Source: JACVRN01 sp036389255 (GTDB lineage Bacteria; Acidobacteriota; Blastocatellia; Pyrinomonadales; Pyrinomonadaceae). From it: a stretch of DNA of 64,000 nt. The position numbers were made by a program, and so were the translations under genes. The notes under the pieces are model-generated. The model was not told the origin of the DNA and made no database searches. It saw nothing but the letters and a program-made list of their open reading frames with translations. Where the stretch lies: the NCBI GenBank assembly GCA_036389255.1, contig DASVQI010000024.1, positions 620,001 to 684,000 of the forward strand. The letters are read 5' to 3'. Below are positions 18,262-27,247 of the stretch, one piece after another (positions within the stretch are counted from its first letter, which is position 1; every line of letters starts with the position of its first letter).

Positions 18262-18711
18262 TTACTCTGTCGAAGTCACCTCTTCGCCCGTGAGCGCGGC
18301 GTTCATGGTGTGCCACGAGAGCGTGGCGCATTTGACCCGCGCAGGAAACTCCCGGACGCCCGAAAAGATGGTCAGCCGCCCCAGATGATTCGGCTCCGTT
18401 TCCTCGTTCAGCTCGCCCATCACCATCCGGTGAAACTCGTTGAAGAGCGTACGGGCATCCTCCAGAGACTTGCCCTTGACGGCCTGCGTCATCATGCTGG
18501 CGGAAGCCTTGGAGATGGCACAGCCGGAGCCCTCAAAGCTCACGTCCCTGACCACGTCGCCCTCCAAATCCATGTAGACCGTCAACTGGTCGCCACAAAG
18601 CGGGTTGTAGCCTTCGGCCCTGCGATTCGCCTCCTCCATGACACGGAAGTTACGCGGCTTCTTGTTATGGTCAAGGATTACCTGCTGGTAAAGCTCACTC
18701 AGTTCAGACAT
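18262..18711 (-). CDS. sufU: SufU-type iron-sulfur assembly / sulfur transfer protein
   Basis: A 149-aa NifU-N/SufU family protein. It accepts persulfide sulfur from SufS for cluster assembly. The conserved ligands are visible: Cys with Asp in NPLCGDQLTV, Cys in EGSGCAISKASASMM and Cys in ARVKCATLSWHTMN. The SufU-specific insert between the second and third Cys (about residues 75-105) is present, favouring SufU over IscU. Last gene of the suf operon, 12 bp after sufS. Confidence 0.92.
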   Translation of the reverse strand: MSELSELYQQVILDHNKKPRNFRVMEEANRRAEGYNPLCGDQLTVYMDLEGDVVRDVSFEGSGCAISKASASMMTQAVKGKSLEDARTLFNEFHRMVMGELNEETEPNHLGRLTIFSGVREFPARVKCATLSWHTMNAALTGEEVTSTE

Positions 18712-18723
18712 AGTAAATAGTGA

Positions 18724-19992
18724 CTAGCTAAAGACCTCTATTACTTTTTCGATGGCATGCGCGAGCACGTCCACTTCCTCTTTCGTGTTGTAGAAGGCGA
18801 AGGAGGCGCGGGCCGTGGCTGGCACGCGGAAGAACTGCATGACCGGCTGAGCGCAATGATGGCCCGCGCGTACGGCTATTCCTTCCTGATCCAGTATTGT
18901 GCCTACGTCGTGCGGGTGAACGTTCTCTATCACGAAGGAGAGAACACTGGCCTTCTCGCGCGCGGTGCCGATGAGCGTCACGCCCTCTATGGCGGAAATC
19001 CTCTCGGTAGCGTAGCGCAGCAACTCCTGCTCGTAGCGGACTGCGCGCTCGCGCCCAATGCTGTTCAGGTAGTCTATGGCAGCGCCCAGACCTATCTGCG
19101 AAGCTATGGCTGGCGTGCCCGCTTCGAATTTGTTAGGCAGCCCGGCATAGGTGGTCTTCTCGAACGTCACCGTGCGAATCATGTCTCCGCCGCCCTGAAA
19201 GGGATTCATCTGTTCCAGCCACTCGGCCTTGCCGTAAACGACGCCGCTCCCGGTAGGCGCAAACATCTTGTGTCCGGAGAGCGCGTAAAAGTCGCAGTCC
19301 AAATCCTGCACGTCCACGGCCAGATGAGGTGCGCTCTGCGCCCCGTCAATCAGCACCGGCACGCCCATCTTGTGCGCGCGCGCGATTATCTCTTTCACAG
19401 GGTTGATGGTTCCGAGCGCGTTCGAGACGTGATTGACGGCTACGAGCTTCGTCCTCTCGTTCAGGAGCGCGTCGTACTCGTCCAACAGAAGCTCTCCCGA
19501 TTGATTCATGGGAATGACGCGAAGACGCGCTCCCTTCTCTTCACAGAGCATCTGCCACGGGACGATGTTAGCGTGATGCTCCATAGCAGAGACGATTATC
19601 TCATCGCCCTCTTTGACGAACTTGCGGCCATAGCCGTGCATCACCAGATTTATGCCTTCGGTAGCGCCGCGCACGAAGATGCATTCGCGCACGTCTCGCG
19701 CGTTGATGAAGCGACGCACCTTCTCACGCGCGCCTTCGTAAGCGGTCGTGGCTCGCTGGCTCAGGTAATGGACTCCGCGATGAATATTCGAATGCTCCTC
19801 GCGCAGATACTTGGAGCCCCGGTCAATCACCACCTGCGGAACCTGCGACGACGCGGCATTGTCCAGATAAACAAGCGGCTTCCCGTTCACTGTCTGCTTC
19901 AGAACCGGAAAGTCCTCGCGTATGCGCTCCACGTCCCATGGCTCGTCTTCGAGCCCCGGCGTCTCAACTAAAATCTTCTCTATTACGCTCAT
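18724..19992 (-). CDS. sufS: Cysteine desulfurase SufS
   Basis: PLP-dependent group II cysteine desulfurase, 422 aa, providing sulfane sulfur for Fe-S clusters. PLP Lys is in ALSGHKMFAPTGSGVVYG (about residue 242). The active-site Cys is in the short loop RAGHHCAQPVMQFF near 378, as in SufS/CsdA rather than IscS. NHVSNALGTINPVKEI and DGAQSAPH are cofactor-site segments. It lies between sufD and sufU in the suf operon. Confidence 0.95.
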   Translation of the reverse strand: MSVIEKILVETPGLEDEPWDVERIREDFPVLKQTVNGKPLVYLDNAASSQVPQVVIDRGSKYLREEHSNIHRGVHYLSQRATTAYEGAREKVRRFINARDVRECIFVRGATEGINLVMHGYGRKFVKEGDEIIVSAMEHHANIVPWQMLCEEKGARLRVIPMNQSGELLLDEYDALLNERTKLVAVNHVSNALGTINPVKEIIARAHKMGVPVLIDGAQSAPHLAVDVQDLDCDFYALSGHKMFAPTGSGVVYGKAEWLEQMNPFQGGGDMIRTVTFEKTTYAGLPNKFEAGTPAIASQIGLGAAIDYLNSIGRERAVRYEQELLRYATERISAIEGVTLIGTAREKASVLSFVIENVHPHDVGTILDQEGIAVRAGHHCAQPVMQFFRVPATARASFAFYNTKEEVDVLAHAIEKVIEVFS

Positions 19993-20041
19993 AAAAATTC
20001 AGTGGCCGGATAAAAGCCCGGCTTACCGCCCGTCGCTACCT

Positions 20042-21376
20042 TCACAATTTAGCTTGCAGCCTGTTGAGGACTACTTCGTCAAGCTGCGCTTTGATGGATT
20101 CGATTCCTATCTTCGCAATCACTTCTTCGGCAAAGCCGTAGGTCAAAAGATTACGCGCCAGCTCCGGCCTGAGGCCGCGACTTATAAGGTAGAACAGCTC
20201 CTCTTCTTCCAGTTGTCCGACGGTAGCGCCGTGCGCGCATTTCACATCGTCCGCGAAAATCTCCAACTGCGGCTTGGTATCCACACGCGATTCATTCGAG
20301 AGAAGCAGGTTCCGGTTTGTCTGCTGCGCGTCCGTCTGAAGCGCCCCTTCGCGCACGAAGACCTTGCCGTTAAAGACCGCGCGCGATTTCCCGTCCAAGA
20401 TTCCCTTGTAGAGTTGTCGGCTGGTGCAGTAAGGCTCCGCGTGCTCTATCAGCGAATGCGTGTCCGTGTGCTGGCCTGTGCTGACCATGTAGAGCCCGTC
20501 CACGCGGCATTCCGCTCCACGCGCGCGCAACCCTACGTTGATGTTGTGACGCGACAGCTCAGCGCCGAGCGTGATGGTAGTCGTATCAAAGCTGCTGGCA
20601 GCCCCAAGCTCCACCTGAGTAGTTGCAGTGTGAAATGCTCGCAGGCTCTCGCGCTGAATCTTGTAATGTTCCAGCTTCGCGCCGTCTTCCAGCAAGACCT
20701 CTACCACGCCATTCGTCCAATACTCGCCCTCTTCGAGGCTCGCGTATGACTCAATCAAGGTCGCTTCCGACTGCGCTCCCGCGATGACTAGGACGCGCGG
20801 GAAAGAGACTACGGGCGAAGCCTGCGGCACCGAGAGGAAAAGAAGGTGAATGGGCGTCTCCACGCGCACTCCCTTCGGTATCAGCAGGAACGCGCCGTCG
20901 GACATGAACGCGGTGTTGAGCGCCACGAGAGCGTTTTCGTTATATTCCGCATAACGCGCCAGCCGCTCGCGCACAATCTCCGAATGCTCGCCGTGCAAGG
21001 CGTCCGATAGATTCTCCGCCGCAACCCCGCGAGGCAGAGCGTCTAGCGAAGACAGTTCCCGTTTGAAGACGCCGTTGACGAATACGAGCCGACTGCCCTC
21101 AGCCTCCGGGTAGGCGACCATTTCAAGAGCGCCGCTTTCAAGCTCAATATTCTTCGATTCAAAGCCGGGCTCGAACTGCCGCTTGGAAAGCGGCGCGAGG
21201 TTGGTGTATTTCCATTCTTCATCGAAGGTGGAAGGAAACCCAAGCTGCTCGAAGTGCTCCATAGCATCTTCGCGCAGCCGCTTTGCCCACGAAGCCTCGC
21301 GCGCGCCGAGCTTTTCCTTAAGCGCGGCGAACATGTCAGCGTAAATGCTCTTCTCTCTTGTTGCCTCTGCTACCAT
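20042..21376 (-). CDS. sufD: Fe-S assembly scaffold component SufD
   Basis: A 444-aa SufBD-fold protein with the beta-helix core and the C-terminal segment CAHGATVGQLEEEELFYLISRG, containing the conserved Cys and His of SufD. It forms the SufBCD scaffold with the neighbouring genes. It is shorter and more divergent than SufB. Three bp separate it from the SufC stop. Confidence 0.93.
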   Translation of the reverse strand: MVAEATREKSIYADMFAALKEKLGAREASWAKRLREDAMEHFEQLGFPSTFDEEWKYTNLAPLSKRQFEPGFESKNIELESGALEMVAYPEAEGSRLVFVNGVFKRELSSLDALPRGVAAENLSDALHGEHSEIVRERLARYAEYNENALVALNTAFMSDGAFLLIPKGVRVETPIHLLFLSVPQASPVVSFPRVLVIAGAQSEATLIESYASLEEGEYWTNGVVEVLLEDGAKLEHYKIQRESLRAFHTATTQVELGAASSFDTTTITLGAELSRHNINVGLRARGAECRVDGLYMVSTGQHTDTHSLIEHAEPYCTSRQLYKGILDGKSRAVFNGKVFVREGALQTDAQQTNRNLLLSNESRVDTKPQLEIFADDVKCAHGATVGQLEEEELFYLISRGLRPELARNLLTYGFAEEVIAKIGIESIKAQLDEVVLNRLQAKL

Positions 21377-21379
21377 CTA

Positions 21380-22171
21380 TTAACCTGCCTGCTGCGTCGG
21401 CTGCGTTTGAGCGCCCGCACCGGGCGCGTTCCTTATCCAGTCGTAACCCTTCTCTTCAAGCTCAAGCGCCAGTTCTTTCCCGCCCTCGCGCACTATGCGG
21501 CCACCCGCCAGCACGTGGACATAGTCCGGCACAATGTAGTTCAGAAGGCGCTGGTAATGCGTCACCAGAATGATTGCGTTATCGGTCGTCCTCAGTTGAT
21601 TGACGCCCCCGGCCACGATTCTCAGCGCGTCAATGTCTAGCCCCGAGTCAGTCTCGTCCAGCACGGCCAGAGTCGGCTCAAGCACGGCCATCTGAAGAAT
21701 CTCGTTGCGCTTTTTCTCGCCGCCGGAAAAGCCTTCGTTGACCGAGCGCGACATGAAGCTGGCGTCCATCTGCACGACCTTAGCCCGCTCCTTCAAATAA
21801 TCCTTGAACTCAAGCGGGTCTAGCTCCTCCTCGCCGCGATGCTTCTGCCGCTCGTTATAAGCCAGCCTGAGGAACTGCGCGTTGGATACGCCGGGGACTT
21901 CCACTGGATACTGAAAAGCCAGAAAGATGCCGCCGCGCGCACGCTCGTCAGGCGAAAGCTCCAGCAAATTCTTGCCCTCGTAAATCACTTCGCCGCCCGT
22001 CACCTCATAAGACGGGTGGCCAGCAAGAACTTTAGCCAGCGTGGACTTTCCAGAGCCGTTCGGCCCCATGATGGCATGCACCTCGCCACGATTGATGGTC
22101 AACGTGATGCCCTTCAGAATCTCGTTCCCGTCAATGGTCGCGTGTAAATCTTTAATCTCTAATAAAGCCAC
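21380..22171 (-). CDS. sufC: Fe-S assembly ATPase SufC
   Basis: ABC-type ATPase of 263 aa without membrane domains. Walker A is GPNGSGKSTLAKVLAG (about residue 36), the signature reads EGFSGGEKKRNEILQM and Walker B is LAVLDETDSGLDIDAL, a SufC hallmark. It powers cluster assembly on SufB/SufD. The C-terminus has a short Gln/Ala-rich tail. Confidence 0.95.
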   Translation of the reverse strand: MALLEIKDLHATIDGNEILKGITLTINRGEVHAIMGPNGSGKSTLAKVLAGHPSYEVTGGEVIYEGKNLLELSPDERARGGIFLAFQYPVEVPGVSNAQFLRLAYNERQKHRGEEELDPLEFKDYLKERAKVVQMDASFMSRSVNEGFSGGEKKRNEILQMAVLEPTLAVLDETDSGLDIDALRIVAGGVNQLRTTDNAIILVTHYQRLLNYIVPDYVHVLAGGRIVREGGKELALELEEKGYDWIRNAPGAGAQTQPTQQAG

Positions 22172-22189
22172 TTTGTCTATGAACTCCTT

Positions 22190-23626
22190 TTAACCGACGC
22201 TTCCTTCAAGCTTAAGGCCGAGAAGCCGTGTGGCTTCGACCGCGAACTCCATAGGCAGTTGCAGGAAGACATCCTTGCAGAAGCCGTTGATGATGAGGCT
22301 CACAGCGTCCTCCTGCGATAGCCCGCGCTGCTGAAGGTAGAACAACTGCTCTTCGCTTATCTTGGAAGTCGAAGCCTCATGCTCCACCCGTGAAGTGTTG
22401 TTCATCACTTCAATATAGGGGAAGGTGTTCGCGCCGCACTTCTGCCCTATGAGCATGGAGTCGCACTGCGTGTAGTTGCGTGCGCCGTCTGCTTTAGGCA
22501 TCACTTTTACCAGCCCTCTATAGCTGTTGTTCGATTTGCCAGCAGAGATTCCCTTCGAGATGATAGTCGAGCGAGTGTTCTTTCCTATGTGAATCATCTT
22601 CGTGCCCGTGTCGGCCTGCTGCGCGTGATTGGTCAGCGCCACGGAATAGAACTCACCGATTGAGTTATCGCCAAGCAGTATGCACGAAGGGTATTTCCAG
22701 GTGATCGCGGAACCCGTCTCAACCTGCGTCCACGAAATCTTTGAATTTCTTCCCGCGCACTTTCCGCGCTTGGTGACGAAGTTGTAAATGCCGCCCTTGC
22801 CCTCTTCGTCGCCCGCGTACCAGTTCTGCACTGTCGAGTACTTAATCTCCGCATCGTCCAGAGCAATCAATTCAACGACGGCCGCGTGCAGTTGGTTCTT
22901 ATCGAACTGAGGCGCTGTGCAGCCTTCCAGATAAGAGACGTACGCGCCTTCTTCCGCCACAACCAGCGTACGCTCGAACTGGCCCGACTCCTGATTGTTG
23001 ATGCGGAAGTAGGTCGAAAGCTCCATGGGACAGCGAACGCCCTTCGGCACGAAGACGAATGAGCCGTCCGAGAAGACAGCGCTGTTGAGCGCGGCAAAGT
23101 AGTTGTCGCCCACGGGGACGACCGAGCCCAGATATTTTTTGATAAGCTCCGGGTAGTCCTTAATCGCATCCGTGAAGGAACAGAAGATGACGCCGTGCTT
23201 CTTCAGCTTCTCTTTGTAGGTCGTGGCCACGGATACCGAGTCGAAGACGGCGTCAACAGCCACGTTAGCAAGCTGCTTCTGTTCGTTAAGCGGGATGCCC
23301 AGCTTCTCGAAGGTACGCAACAATTCAGGGTCAACCTCATCCAGGCTGGCCTTCGTCGCCTTCTGCTTCGGCGCGCTGTAGTAGATGATGTCCTGATAGT
23401 CAACTTTCGGGTACTTCAGGTTGGGCCAGTGATTGGGCTCTTTCATGGTCAGCCACTGGCGATAGGCTTTGAGGCGAAACTCCAGCATCCACTCCGGCTC
23501 ATTCTTCTTGGCCGAGATTAGACGCACCGTATCCTCACTCAGCCCCTTGGGGATGGTGTCGGATTCAATGTCCGTGACAAAGCCGTACTTGTATTCTCTG
23601 TTGGCTAGTATCTCAATACTGCTCAT
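22190..23626 (-). CDS. sufB: Fe-S assembly scaffold protein SufB
   Basis: Scaffold of the SufBCD complex, 478 aa, the usual length. Recognisable blocks: FVPKGVRCPMELSTYFRIN, YLEGCTAPQFD, and the C-terminal HEASTSKISEEQLFYLQQRG where the conserved Glu and nearby Cys act in cluster formation. First enzyme gene of the operon, 73 bp after the Rrf2 regulator gene. Confidence 0.95.
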   Translation of the reverse strand: MSSIEILANREYKYGFVTDIESDTIPKGLSEDTVRLISAKKNEPEWMLEFRLKAYRQWLTMKEPNHWPNLKYPKVDYQDIIYYSAPKQKATKASLDEVDPELLRTFEKLGIPLNEQKQLANVAVDAVFDSVSVATTYKEKLKKHGVIFCSFTDAIKDYPELIKKYLGSVVPVGDNYFAALNSAVFSDGSFVFVPKGVRCPMELSTYFRINNQESGQFERTLVVAEEGAYVSYLEGCTAPQFDKNQLHAAVVELIALDDAEIKYSTVQNWYAGDEEGKGGIYNFVTKRGKCAGRNSKISWTQVETGSAITWKYPSCILLGDNSIGEFYSVALTNHAQQADTGTKMIHIGKNTRSTIISKGISAGKSNNSYRGLVKVMPKADGARNYTQCDSMLIGQKCGANTFPYIEVMNNTSRVEHEASTSKISEEQLFYLQQRGLSQEDAVSLIINGFCKDVFLQLPMEFAVEATRLLGLKLEGSVG

Positions 23627-23699
23627 CTCTTAAGCTCTCTACTCTCTCTTTTCAGTGAGCAAACCGTTCTCGAAAAATCTTGTCTATGCAGCGCGCACT

Positions 23700-24185
23700 T
23701 CAAGCGCCCGCGCCTGTGGGCTCGTAGCGCTTCTGCAAGCCCTGAATCTGGTGAATCGTCGCGTCCACGTTGGCCTCCGTGCCTACGAGCTGTGCCAGCG
23801 TGATTTCCGAGAGCGCGTTCTGCACTATCTCATGCAGGCCGACTATGACGGGGCGTATGCCGCAATCGCCCGTGTGAACGCAGACATCCAGAACGCCCGT
23901 GTAGCTCTTGCAGTGCTCGGAAACCGTGTCGTCGTCGAGCACCTTTATGACATCGCTGAGCCGGACTTCAGAGGCGGGACGCGCAAGCATGTAGCCGCCG
24001 CGATTCCCCCTCACGGACTGCACCAGCCCCGCTTTGCTCAACAGCCAGAGCAGTTTCCCGGCGTTCGCCACAGAGATGCCCTCTCGCTCTGCCATCTGGC
24101 CGAGCGTCAGCGACTCGCCGTCTACGAGCCGTGCCAGTTGCAGCAAACAGCGCAAGCCGTACTCTTCCTGTGCAGAGATTTTCAT
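23700..24185 (-). CDS. Rrf2 family iron-sulfur regulator (IscR/SufR-like)
   Basis: A 161-aa winged-helix regulator at the head of the suf operon. The helix-turn-helix lies within residues 25-65. Cys92, Cys102 and Cys108 form a three-cysteine cluster motif at the positions used by IscR for [2Fe-2S] binding, with one wider gap (Cx9C then Cx5C). It probably senses Fe-S sufficiency and represses its own operon through the operator overlapping the promoter (inference). Its promoter and binding site are described separately. Confidence 0.88.
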   Translation of the reverse strand: MKISAQEEYGLRCLLQLARLVDGESLTLGQMAEREGISVANAGKLLWLLSKAGLVQSVRGNRGGYMLARPASEVRLSDVIKVLDDDTVSEHCKSYTGVLDVCVHTGDCGIRPVIVGLHEIVQNALSEITLAQLVGTEANVDATIHQIQGLQKRYEPTGAGA

Positions 24186-24230
24186 AGCTTCACTCCCAAG
24201 ACTAAGCCGCTACCCGAACGATGCGAAGCC

Positions 24231-24258
24231 ATTCTACCATACCTGACTTTTTTGTCAA
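24231..24258 (-). promoter_or_regulatory. Promoter of the rrf2-suf operon
   Basis: Minus-strand TTGACA (24253-24258) and TAGAAT (24231-24236) with a 16-bp spacer, close to the sigma70 consensus. It starts about 50 bp before the regulator ATG. Confidence 0.8.
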
Positions 24259-24262
24259 GAAT
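24239..24262 (-). promoter_or_regulatory. IscR-like operator overlapping the suf promoter
   Basis: The minus strand reads ATTCTTGAC, six A, GTCAGGTAT: an interrupted dyad (TGAC-N6-GTCA) covering the -35 box. It resembles the E. coli IscR type 1 site as I recall it, with the central spacer one base shorter and one mismatch. A perfect 12-bp palindrome TTAAGTACTTAA lies just upstream (24265-24276) and may be a second site. Confidence 0.55.
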
Positions 24263-24350
24263 AGTTAAGTACTTAAGATTTAATGAGATAAAGCTGAAGA
24301 GTGTAGATTTATAGAGCCTTGAGAAGGGTCTGCAAAACGGCTCAAAAATC

Positions 24351-24390
24351 AAGCGGCGCCGGGAACCGTGCAGGGCTCTCGACGCCGCTT
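24351..24390 (-). terminator. Terminator after the TonB-family gene's upstream neighbour region (rrf2/TonB junction)
   Basis: An 8-bp stem (AAGCGGCG / CGCCGCTT) with a long loop. On the minus strand it is followed by GATTTTTG. It sits 5' of the suf promoter and would end transcription coming from the TonB-family gene. A second hairpin (CGGGCGCAA / TTGCGCCCG, near 24410-24438) lies closer to that gene's stop. Confidence 0.65.
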
Positions 24391-24453
24391 AAATTTATAT
24401 ATTCGCCTTTCGGGCGCAAGTTGATAATTGCGCCCGGTCTTGCCTTAAACTCA

Positions 24454-25683
24454 TTAAAGAGTGAAGTTAAAGCTGATGTAGCCGCTCATTCGCACGGGTT
24501 TGCCGTCCACCACAGGGGGCTGGAACCTCCATTGCCGGGCGGCGGTTTCGGCGGCGGCGCGCAGAAGCGCAGGGCCGTCCGAGCGCTCTATCTTCAAAAC
24601 CGTGCCGTTTTCGTCAACGATTACAAAGACTTTGACGACGCCCTGCACGCGCGCGTTCTTGGCGGTCGGGGGATAGCTGGGCGAAATCCTCTGCGTAGCC
24701 TTGTCAATCAACGAGCCAAGCTCCACAGGCCGCCCGTCTACGGGCGCTCTGACGGGCTGCGGCAGGGGCGGCTGTGCTGTTTGCTGAGACTGTTTAGGCT
24801 TCTCCTGTTTGGCAGGCTTTGGCGGCTGCTGCTCAGGAATGGAGACGGTCTTTCTGGTTAGCGGGGCGGTACGTGACTGTCCGCCCGAAGATTCGTTTGA
24901 AGAATTGGAGGAAGCATTGTTGCCAGCCATTGGCGTAGCGCTTGCCGAAGCGGGCTGCGTCGTATTAGAGCCTACGGGGCGAACGGGGACAGGGCCGAGA
25001 CTGGCCACGCGTGTCTCAGAGGCGGCCAGCTTCTGCCGGGCGTCGGTCGTCTCGGTCTGCCACTGCACGCGCTCTTCGCGGTTGCGCGCAAGGGTGGCGC
25101 GCACGTTGGCGGCGTCTTCAAGCAGCGCTATGGCCTCTGTGTTTCTGGCGTCCGTGCTGCCTATCTGCCGGGCCTGCTCCGCCACGCGCTCAAGCAGTGT
25201 GCGCAGGCGGTCTAGGTCTGCTGCTGCTTCGGGCGGCAGCTCTTTATCTGCCACGTTGAGGCCGAATGACTTGTAGCGGTCAAGGTGCTCACGCGCTCCC
25301 TTGACGCTTTGGCCCGCGAGCGTGAAATATGCGCGAATAGAGCTTTCGTTTCCGCCAGAGACTCCCTTATACGTCTCTTCCAGAAGCGCTTGGGCACGCG
25401 CGTAGTCGGCAGCCTCAAGATAGACGCCCATCAGCATGATGCGCGCGACATCCTTGATGGAATCGTCCGTCGCAGTATTTCGTATGTTATCAAGCTCGGC
25501 GGCGGCGGCCGTCAGATTATGCGAGGCTGCAAGAGCGCGTGCGCGCATCAGTCGGCGCTGCACGGCTTCTGCATCCGAAGGCGTCTGGGCTGAGATTGTA
25601 ATCGCGGTGAGAGCGATTAAAGTAGATAGTGCGATGAAGAGTCCGGAACGATTAAGCAGTTGTCTAGGGGTACTTTCCTTCAC
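24454..25683 (-). CDS. TonB-family energy transducer with long periplasmic region
   Basis: About 409 aa. N-terminal membrane anchor or signal (GLFIALSTLIALTAITI), helical TPR-like region (about 30-190), low-complexity Pro/Gln/Ser linker (about 230-310) and C-terminal TonB domain (ARVQGVVKVFVIVDENG to the end, YISFNFTL). I place the start at GTG 25683, because the in-frame ATG at 25698 forms part of the Shine-Dalgarno ATGGAG lying 9 nt before that GTG. It would transmit proton-motive force to an outer-membrane receptor or act in a TonB-like envelope complex; no receptor gene is adjacent. Confidence 0.82.
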   Translation of the reverse strand: MKESTPRQLLNRSGLFIALSTLIALTAITISAQTPSDAEAVQRRLMRARALAASHNLTAAAAELDNIRNTATDDSIKDVARIMLMGVYLEAADYARAQALLEETYKGVSGGNESSIRAYFTLAGQSVKGAREHLDRYKSFGLNVADKELPPEAAADLDRLRTLLERVAEQARQIGSTDARNTEAIALLEDAANVRATLARNREERVQWQTETTDARQKLAASETRVASLGPVPVRPVGSNTTQPASASATPMAGNNASSNSSNESSGGQSRTAPLTRKTVSIPEQQPPKPAKQEKPKQSQQTAQPPLPQPVRAPVDGRPVELGSLIDKATQRISPSYPPTAKNARVQGVVKVFVIVDENGTVLKIERSDGPALLRAAAETAARQWRFQPPVVDGKPVRMSGYISFNFTL

Positions 25684-25706
25684 TACGTAAAACTCCATAA
25701 AGCTAA

Positions 25707-25728
25707 AAGCGAGCTTTGAGGCTCGCTT
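25707..25728 (-). terminator. Terminator after the MtaD-like gene
   Basis: Perfect 8-bp stem AAGCGAGC / GCTCGCTT with a 6-nt loop, followed by TTTTAG on the minus strand. It closes the nucleoside salvage cluster and sits immediately before the TonB-family gene. Confidence 0.8.
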
Positions 25729-25830
25729 GTGTAGGGTACATCCAAATGATGGCCTGCTATTATGGCCTCACGTGCGCGTAATGCGCAAGCTGACAGGAAC
25801 AACCCTCAAAGCGTTAGATTTTTGGCTCTT

Positions 25831-27240
25831 TTATTGTGCGAGACTTCGACTAATGCGCTCACGGAAGGCGAGCGCGCGCATCTTTATACCGTTTTCGTCC
25901 AGAGTTAGCAAGCGGCGATCTCGCATCACCACGCGACCTTCTATGACAACCGTACGTACGTCGTCCGCCTTCGTTGCGTAAACCAGATGAGAATAGATGT
26001 TATAAAGCGGCGTCTGGCTCAGGTCGTCTAAATCAACTATGCAAAGGTCTGCGCGCTTGCCCGCTTCGAGCGAGCCAATCTGGCTGTCCAGATGAAGCGC
26101 GCGCGCGCCTCTTATAGTAGCCATCTCGAAAGCCTGAAGCGCCGAGACTACTTTCGGGTCGCCGGTCGTCACCTTATGAAGCTTGGCCGCCGTGTCCATC
26201 TCTTCCCACATGTTCAGGTCGTTGTTAGAGGCTGCGCCGTCCGTGCCTAGTCCTACGGCAACGTCTTCAGAGAGCATCTGAGGAACGGGCGCGACGCCGG
26301 AAGCGAGCTTCATGTTCGACTGCGGGTTATGAGCTACGCCCACGCCCCTGCGCTTGAGCACAGCAATCTCTTCCCCGTTGACCCAGACGGCATGCGCGGC
26401 TATGACTCGATTATTGAGAAAGCCAATGCGCTCAAGATAAGAGACGGGACGAGCGCCGTACTTCTTCTCTATGTCTTCTACCTCTTTGCGCGTCTCAGAG
26501 ACGTGTATGACGACGGGAGCGCCCGTGCGGTCGGAGAAGGCGCGCACCGCCTTGAGATTCTCTGTCGAGACTGTGTAGGCCGCGTGCGGCGCAACGGCTG
26601 GCGTGATAAGCGCGTTGCCCTGCCACTTCTTTACGAAGCGCTCGACGTAAGCCATAGCTTCCGCGTTCGTCTTGTTATCCGCCACGGGAAAGTCTATGAC
26701 GGTTTCCCCGAGGACTCCCCGCACGCCCGCTTTGGCCGTCTCGTCGGCAATCGCGTCCTCGAAGTAGTACATGTCGCAGTAGGTAGTGGTTCCTCCGCGA
26801 ATCATCTCGGCCAGCCCGAGCTGCGTTCCCGTGCGGACGAAATCTTCCGTGACGTTCTTGGCCTCCGCCGGGAATATGTATTTGGTCAGCCACTCCTGAA
26901 GGTCGAGGTCGTCCGCGAGGCCGCGAAAGAGCGTCATGGGGACGTGCGTGTGCGTGTTGACGAGGCCGGGGATGACAACCTTGCCCGTGGCGTCAATCGT
27001 ATCCGCAGCACTGTATTTAGCATCCACTTCGGCGCGACTGCCGATTGCTACAATCCTGCCCGCCTGTATGGCTATAGCGCCGTCCTCTATGACGCGTCGC
27101 GTCGCGTCCATAGTCACAACTTTTCCGCCACGCACGATTATGTCCACGCGCGTCCTCCTCTGTTCAAATGAAAACAGTGGTGAGGCCGAAATAAGAGTTA
27201 CGAGAAGAAGCGAGATGAGAATCCGCAGAAACTTTGTCAT
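25831..27240 (-). CDS. Exported amidohydrolase of the MtaD/SAH deaminase family
   Basis: Metal-dependent deaminase of 469 aa for 5'-methylthioadenosine, S-adenosylhomocysteine or related nucleosides. Metal ligands: HTHVPMTLFRGLADDL (HxH), His in APHAAYTVS, HVSETRKEVED with catalytic Glu, and Asp in GLGTDGAASNNDLNM. The N-terminus MTKFLRILISLLLVTLISASP is a clear signal peptide or anchor, unexpected for a family that is normally cytosolic. It is last in a nucleoside salvage cluster, 7 bp after cdd. A periplasmic nucleoside or base-analogue deaminase is possible. Confidence 0.85.
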   Translation of the reverse strand: MTKFLRILISLLLVTLISASPLFSFEQRRTRVDIIVRGGKVVTMDATRRVIEDGAIAIQAGRIVAIGSRAEVDAKYSAADTIDATGKVVIPGLVNTHTHVPMTLFRGLADDLDLQEWLTKYIFPAEAKNVTEDFVRTGTQLGLAEMIRGGTTTYCDMYYFEDAIADETAKAGVRGVLGETVIDFPVADNKTNAEAMAYVERFVKKWQGNALITPAVAPHAAYTVSTENLKAVRAFSDRTGAPVVIHVSETRKEVEDIEKKYGARPVSYLERIGFLNNRVIAAHAVWVNGEEIAVLKRRGVGVAHNPQSNMKLASGVAPVPQMLSEDVAVGLGTDGAASNNDLNMWEEMDTAAKLHKVTTGDPKVVSALQAFEMATIRGARALHLDSQIGSLEAGKRADLCIVDLDDLSQTPLYNIYSHLVYATKADDVRTVVIEGRVVMRDRRLLTLDENGIKMRALAFRERISRSLAQ

Positions 27241-27247
27241 TTATCCA

